From assembly GCF_018531445.1 (NCBI RefSeq), contig NZ_JAHDTH010000030.1, forward strand, positions 1 to 53,490: a stretch of DNA of 53,490 nucleotides, given 5' to 3'. Numbering within the stretch: the stretch's first letter is position 1; the number at the start of each line of letters is the position of its first letter. The notes under the pieces were generated by a model that searched no databases, was not told the origin of the DNA, and saw only the letters and a list, made by a program, of their open reading frames with translations. Source of the DNA: Pseudonocardia lacus. GTDB taxonomy: Bacteria > Actinomycetota > Actinomycetes > Mycobacteriales > Pseudonocardiaceae. Shown in pieces: positions 51,310 to 53,490 of this stretch. The translations under genes were made by a program, and so were the position numbers.

Positions 51310-51718
51310 GACGGACGGTTTGCGGCTCGTGCTCAGGGCCGGAGGTCGCTCGCCCGCGCAGGCGCGGCGGGCGGTGGCCGGCTGGATGGCCCGGGTGTGC
51401 GGCCGGGCCGCGCTCTGCGACCTCGCCGACGACCTCGTCTTCGCGGTGAGCGAGGCCGTCACCAACTGCGTCGACCACGCCTACCGCGACCGGGAGCCCG
51501 GCCACATCCGCGTCGAGGGCAGCCTGAGCGCCCCGGCGGGAGCGCCCCGGGCCGTCACGGTGGCGGTCAGCGACGACGGGGCCTGGTCGGAGCCCGACCG
51601 CGACCCGGGCTTCCGCGGCCGCGGGCTGAGCATGATCCGCTCGTCGGTCACCTCGCTGAACCTGGCCGCCGGGCGCTGCGGCACGACCCTCACGATGACC
51701 CAGCAGCTGGGCTGCTGA
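51308..51718 (+). CDS. Soluble HATPase_c anti-sigma regulatory protein
   Basis: 136 aa, GHKL fold of the RsbW/SpoIIAB type. N-box VSEAVTNCVDHAY, G1 VAVSDDGAWSEP, G2 FRGRGLSMIRSS and C-terminal GTTLTMTQQLG. It lacks membrane segments, unlike the HATPase at 49899. It diverges from the STAS gene and could phosphorylate or bind that protein. GTG 51308 is the most upstream plausible start and may be too early (see the overlapping TAGGGT). Convergent with the SGNH gene, 8 nt apart. Confidence 0.85.
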   Translation: MTDGLRLVLRAGGRSPAQARRAVAGWMARVCGRAALCDLADDLVFAVSEAVTNCVDHAYRDREPGHIRVEGSLSAPAGAPRAVTVAVSDDGAWSEPDRDPGFRGRGLSMIRSSVTSLNLAAGRCGTTLTMTQQLGC

Positions 51719-51726
51719 GCGGGGCG

Positions 51727-52497
51727 CTACCCGAGCAGCACGCGCACCGGCGCCAGCGTCGCCTGCTTCGGCTCGCGCCCGTCGCCGGAGGAGCGCCCGC
51801 GCAGGCGCCTGCCCACCCAGGGCAGGACGTGGCGGGCGTAGTAGCCGGGCCCGCCGCTCGACGTCGGGGTGCCCGCTCCGTGCGGGACGCGCAGGAGGTC
51901 CTCGGGGACGGCGACCCCGAGCGCGCGCAGGACGTTGCCGGCCACCCTGCGGTGCCCGGCGGGACCCAGGTGCAGCCGGTCGCCCGACCAGCAGTCCGCC
52001 TCCCGGAGCCGGTCGTCGTGCCAGTTGTCGACGAAGGTGACCGCGGTCAGGTCGGTGGCCCAGGCGCGGACCGCGTCGGCGAGTGCGTCGCCGCGGCGGC
52101 GGACGGCCCGGCCCAGCGGCAGCCGCGCGGTCGGGTCCGCCCCGGTGACCACCAGCACGTGGGTCCCGGCCGCGGTGGCCCGGGCGGTGGCCCGGCGCGT
52201 CGACTCCGACAGCTCCCGGATGCCGACCCGGGCGCGCAGCAGGTCGTTGCCGCCGCCGTTCACGGTGAGCAGGTCGGGCCCCAGCGCCAGGGCGGCGTCG
52301 AGCTGCTCGCCCAGGATCGGCCCGAGCAGCTTGCCCCGCACCGCCAGGTTGGCGTAGAGCACCGGCTCCTCGGCCGCGGCCTGCAGGCCGTGCGCGACGA
52401 GGTCGGCCCAGCCGCGCACGGTGCCGTCGTCGAGCTCGTCGCCGACGCCCTCGGTGAAGCTGTCGCCGATCGAGACCACGCTGCGGTAGGGGTGCAC
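51727..52497 (-). CDS. SGNH/GDSL-family hydrolase
   Basis: 256 aa. Block I VVSIGDSFTEGVGDEL with the nucleophilic Ser, block II Gly in LAVRGKLLG, block III NGGGNDLLRA with oxyanion Asn, and block V GDRLHLGPAGHRRVA with catalytic Asp and His. No signal peptide, so likely a cytosolic esterase or acylhydrolase; substrate unknown. The C terminus adds about 50 basic residues (GYYARHVLPWVGRRLRG). GTG 52497 follows GGAGGACC; the frame upstream to 52668 is antisense to the next gene. Confidence 0.9.
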   Translation of the reverse strand: MHPYRSVVSIGDSFTEGVGDELDDGTVRGWADLVAHGLQAAAEEPVLYANLAVRGKLLGPILGEQLDAALALGPDLLTVNGGGNDLLRARVGIRELSESTRRATARATAAGTHVLVVTGADPTARLPLGRAVRRRGDALADAVRAWATDLTAVTFVDNWHDDRLREADCWSGDRLHLGPAGHRRVAGNVLRALGVAVPEDLLRVPHGAGTPTSSGGPGYYARHVLPWVGRRLRGRSSGDGREPKQATLAPVRVLLG

Positions 52498-52521
52498 CCG
52501 GTCCTCCTCCGGTCCGCTGGG

Positions 52522-52540
52522 TGATCGCCTGCAGCGATCA
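52522..52540. promoter_or_regulatory. Inverted repeat between divergent hydrolase genes
   Basis: TGATCGC and GCGATCA (7-bp arms, 5-nt spacer) lie in the 109-bp divergent gap, 25 nt upstream of the SGNH start. Possible operator; no regulator is adjacent. Confidence 0.3.
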
Positions 52541-52606
52541 TCGCAGCGCCCCGGCACCGCGGTCGATAGCGTGCCGGGACGGCGACAGCGTGGACGGGGA
52601 GGCGGC

Positions 52607-53341
52607 ATGGCGCGCACGGACGTGACCATCGGCACGGCGGACGGCGAGTGCGCGGCGACGCTGCACACCGCGGCAGACGGCGCCGCACCGGCGGTGATCC
52701 TCTACCCGGACGCGGCCGGTGTGCGCCCGACGTTCCTCGACATGGCAGACCGGCTCGCCGGTCTCGGGTACACCGTCCTGCTGCCCGACGTCTACCACCG
52801 CACCCCGTTCGCGCCGTTCGACCCGGCGACGGTGTTCGGCGACCCGGACGAGCGGGCCAGGCTGGGTGCCCTCGCCCAGGGCCTCACTCCGGAGATGGTC
52901 GTGCGGGACGCCGGCGCCTTCCTGGACTTCCTGGGCGGGCGGGCGGAGGTCAGCGGCGCCGCCGTCGGGACGACGGGCTACTGCATGGGCGGGCGCACCT
53001 CGCTGCTGGTCGCCGCGCACCACCCGGACCGGGTCGCCGCGGCGGCGTCCTTCCACGGCGGCAACCTCGCCGGCGACGACCCGGGCAGCCCGCACCTGGT
53101 CGCCGACCGCATCCGGGCGACGGTCCTGGTCGCCGCGGCGCGGGACGACCGGTCCTTCCCCGCCGAGCAGCACGAGCGGCTGGAGCAGGCGCTCACCGGG
53201 GCGGGCGTGCGCCACCGGATCGAGACCTACCCGGCCGCGCACGGGTTCGCGGTGCCCGACAACACCACCTACGACGCCGACGCCGACCGACGGCACTGGG
53301 CGGCGCTGACCGAGCTGTACGGCGAGGCGCTCGCCGGCTGA
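52607..53341 (+). CDS. Dienelactone hydrolase family protein
   Basis: 244-aa alpha/beta hydrolase. The nucleophile is Cys126 in GTTGYCMGGRTSL (G-x-C-x-G-G, as in dienelactone hydrolase), Asp in VAAARDDRSFPAEQ and His in PAAHGFAVPD. Conserved YPDAAGVRPTFLDMADRLA and VLLPDVYHR fit the family. Real substrate unknown; many genomic homologues do not act on dienelactone. ATG 52607 has GGGGAGG just upstream; the frame back to 52571 is probably untranslated. Convergent with a partial gene at the right edge. Confidence 0.9.
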   Translation: MARTDVTIGTADGECAATLHTAADGAAPAVILYPDAAGVRPTFLDMADRLAGLGYTVLLPDVYHRTPFAPFDPATVFGDPDERARLGALAQGLTPEMVVRDAGAFLDFLGGRAEVSGAAVGTTGYCMGGRTSLLVAAHHPDRVAAAASFHGGNLAGDDPGSPHLVADRIRATVLVAAARDDRSFPAEQHERLEQALTGAGVRHRIETYPAAHGFAVPDNTTYDADADRRHWAALTELYGEALAG

Positions 53342-53359
53342 GCGGGGAGCCCGGGCCGT

Positions 53360-53490
53360 TCAGCAGGCGGCGGCGAGCCCGCCGGCGGGCGGGCCGTCGA
53401 CCGTCCACGGCCGGGGTCCGCCGTGGCGCAGCCGCAGCCGGAACGCCAGCGCCGCCGGGTCGGTCCGACCGCGCAGGCGCGCGGCCAGCC
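53360..53490 (-). CDS. C-terminal end of an unidentified protein (truncated by window edge)
   Basis: The minus frame is open from the window edge to TGA at 53360-53362 and reads LAARLRGRTDPAALAFRLRL, then RHGGPRPWTVDGPPAGG and LAAAC. Codon third positions are mostly G or C. Too short to assign a family. Confidence 0.4.
   Translation of the reverse strand, partial: LAARLRGRTDPAALAFRLRLRHGGPRPWTVDGPPAGGLAAAC

Overview
The window is very GC-rich (roughly three quarters G+C by eye), densely coding DNA from an actinobacterium. WhiA, the Streptomyces-type RbpA, the OpcA-Zwf pair, an MptB-type lipoglycan mannosyltransferase and a SufR-led suf operon point to the order Pseudonocardiales or a close relative (Pseudonocardia-like). 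This is inferred from gene content; no rRNA is present. Gene order follows the core block known from mycobacteria: rpe-rib genes, uvrC-rapZ-yvcK-whiA, gap-pgk-tpiA-secG, the pentose-phosphate operon, ctaB, ctaA, mptB and suf.

Layout. 1-5295 (+): the 3' part of rsmB, then rpe and a riboflavin cluster ribE-ribBA-ribH plus a PH-domain membrane protein; ribD is absent. 5332-7957: less conserved genes (a dihydroorotate-dehydrogenase-like flavoprotein, a HAD hydrolase, a DUF2786 protein). 8111-13293 (+): uvrC-rapZ-yvcK-whiA, overlapping or closely spaced. 13475-17292 (+): gap-pgk-tpiA, a long hairpin, then secG-rbpA. 17335-19556: a lipoprotein, a divergent rhodanese/Lrp pair and a NYN/PIN-like protein. 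19574-27881 (-): tkt-tal-pgi-zwf-opcA-pgl, the pentose-phosphate operon. 28105-38183: ctaB (+), then a minus-strand series fdhA, S9 peptidase, qor, ctaA, an ABC exporter and mptB. 38280-44804 (+): sufR-B-D-C-S-U-T, each gene from sufR to sufD and from sufC to sufT overlapping the next, ended by a perfect 13-bp hairpin.

44937-53490 is accessory. It holds a ClpX-type zinc-finger protein, a scar where the 5' halves of two divergent genes appear to have been deleted, and a TetR / Tat-lipoprotein amidohydrolase / aromatic-amino-acid-lyase-like cassette. The lyase lacks the Ala-Ser-Gly triad that makes the MIO cofactor. A partner-switching (anti-sigma/STAS) module, a SGNH hydrolase and a dienelactone-hydrolase-like enzyme follow.

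Two features recur across the window. Many genes have a TAnnnT hexamer 6 or 7 nt before the start codon, the arrangement expected of leaderless transcripts. Two long intergenic hairpins, 12.5 kb apart, share the same 13-base outer arm. No tRNA, rRNA, CRISPR array, insertion sequence or prophage gene was recognised.
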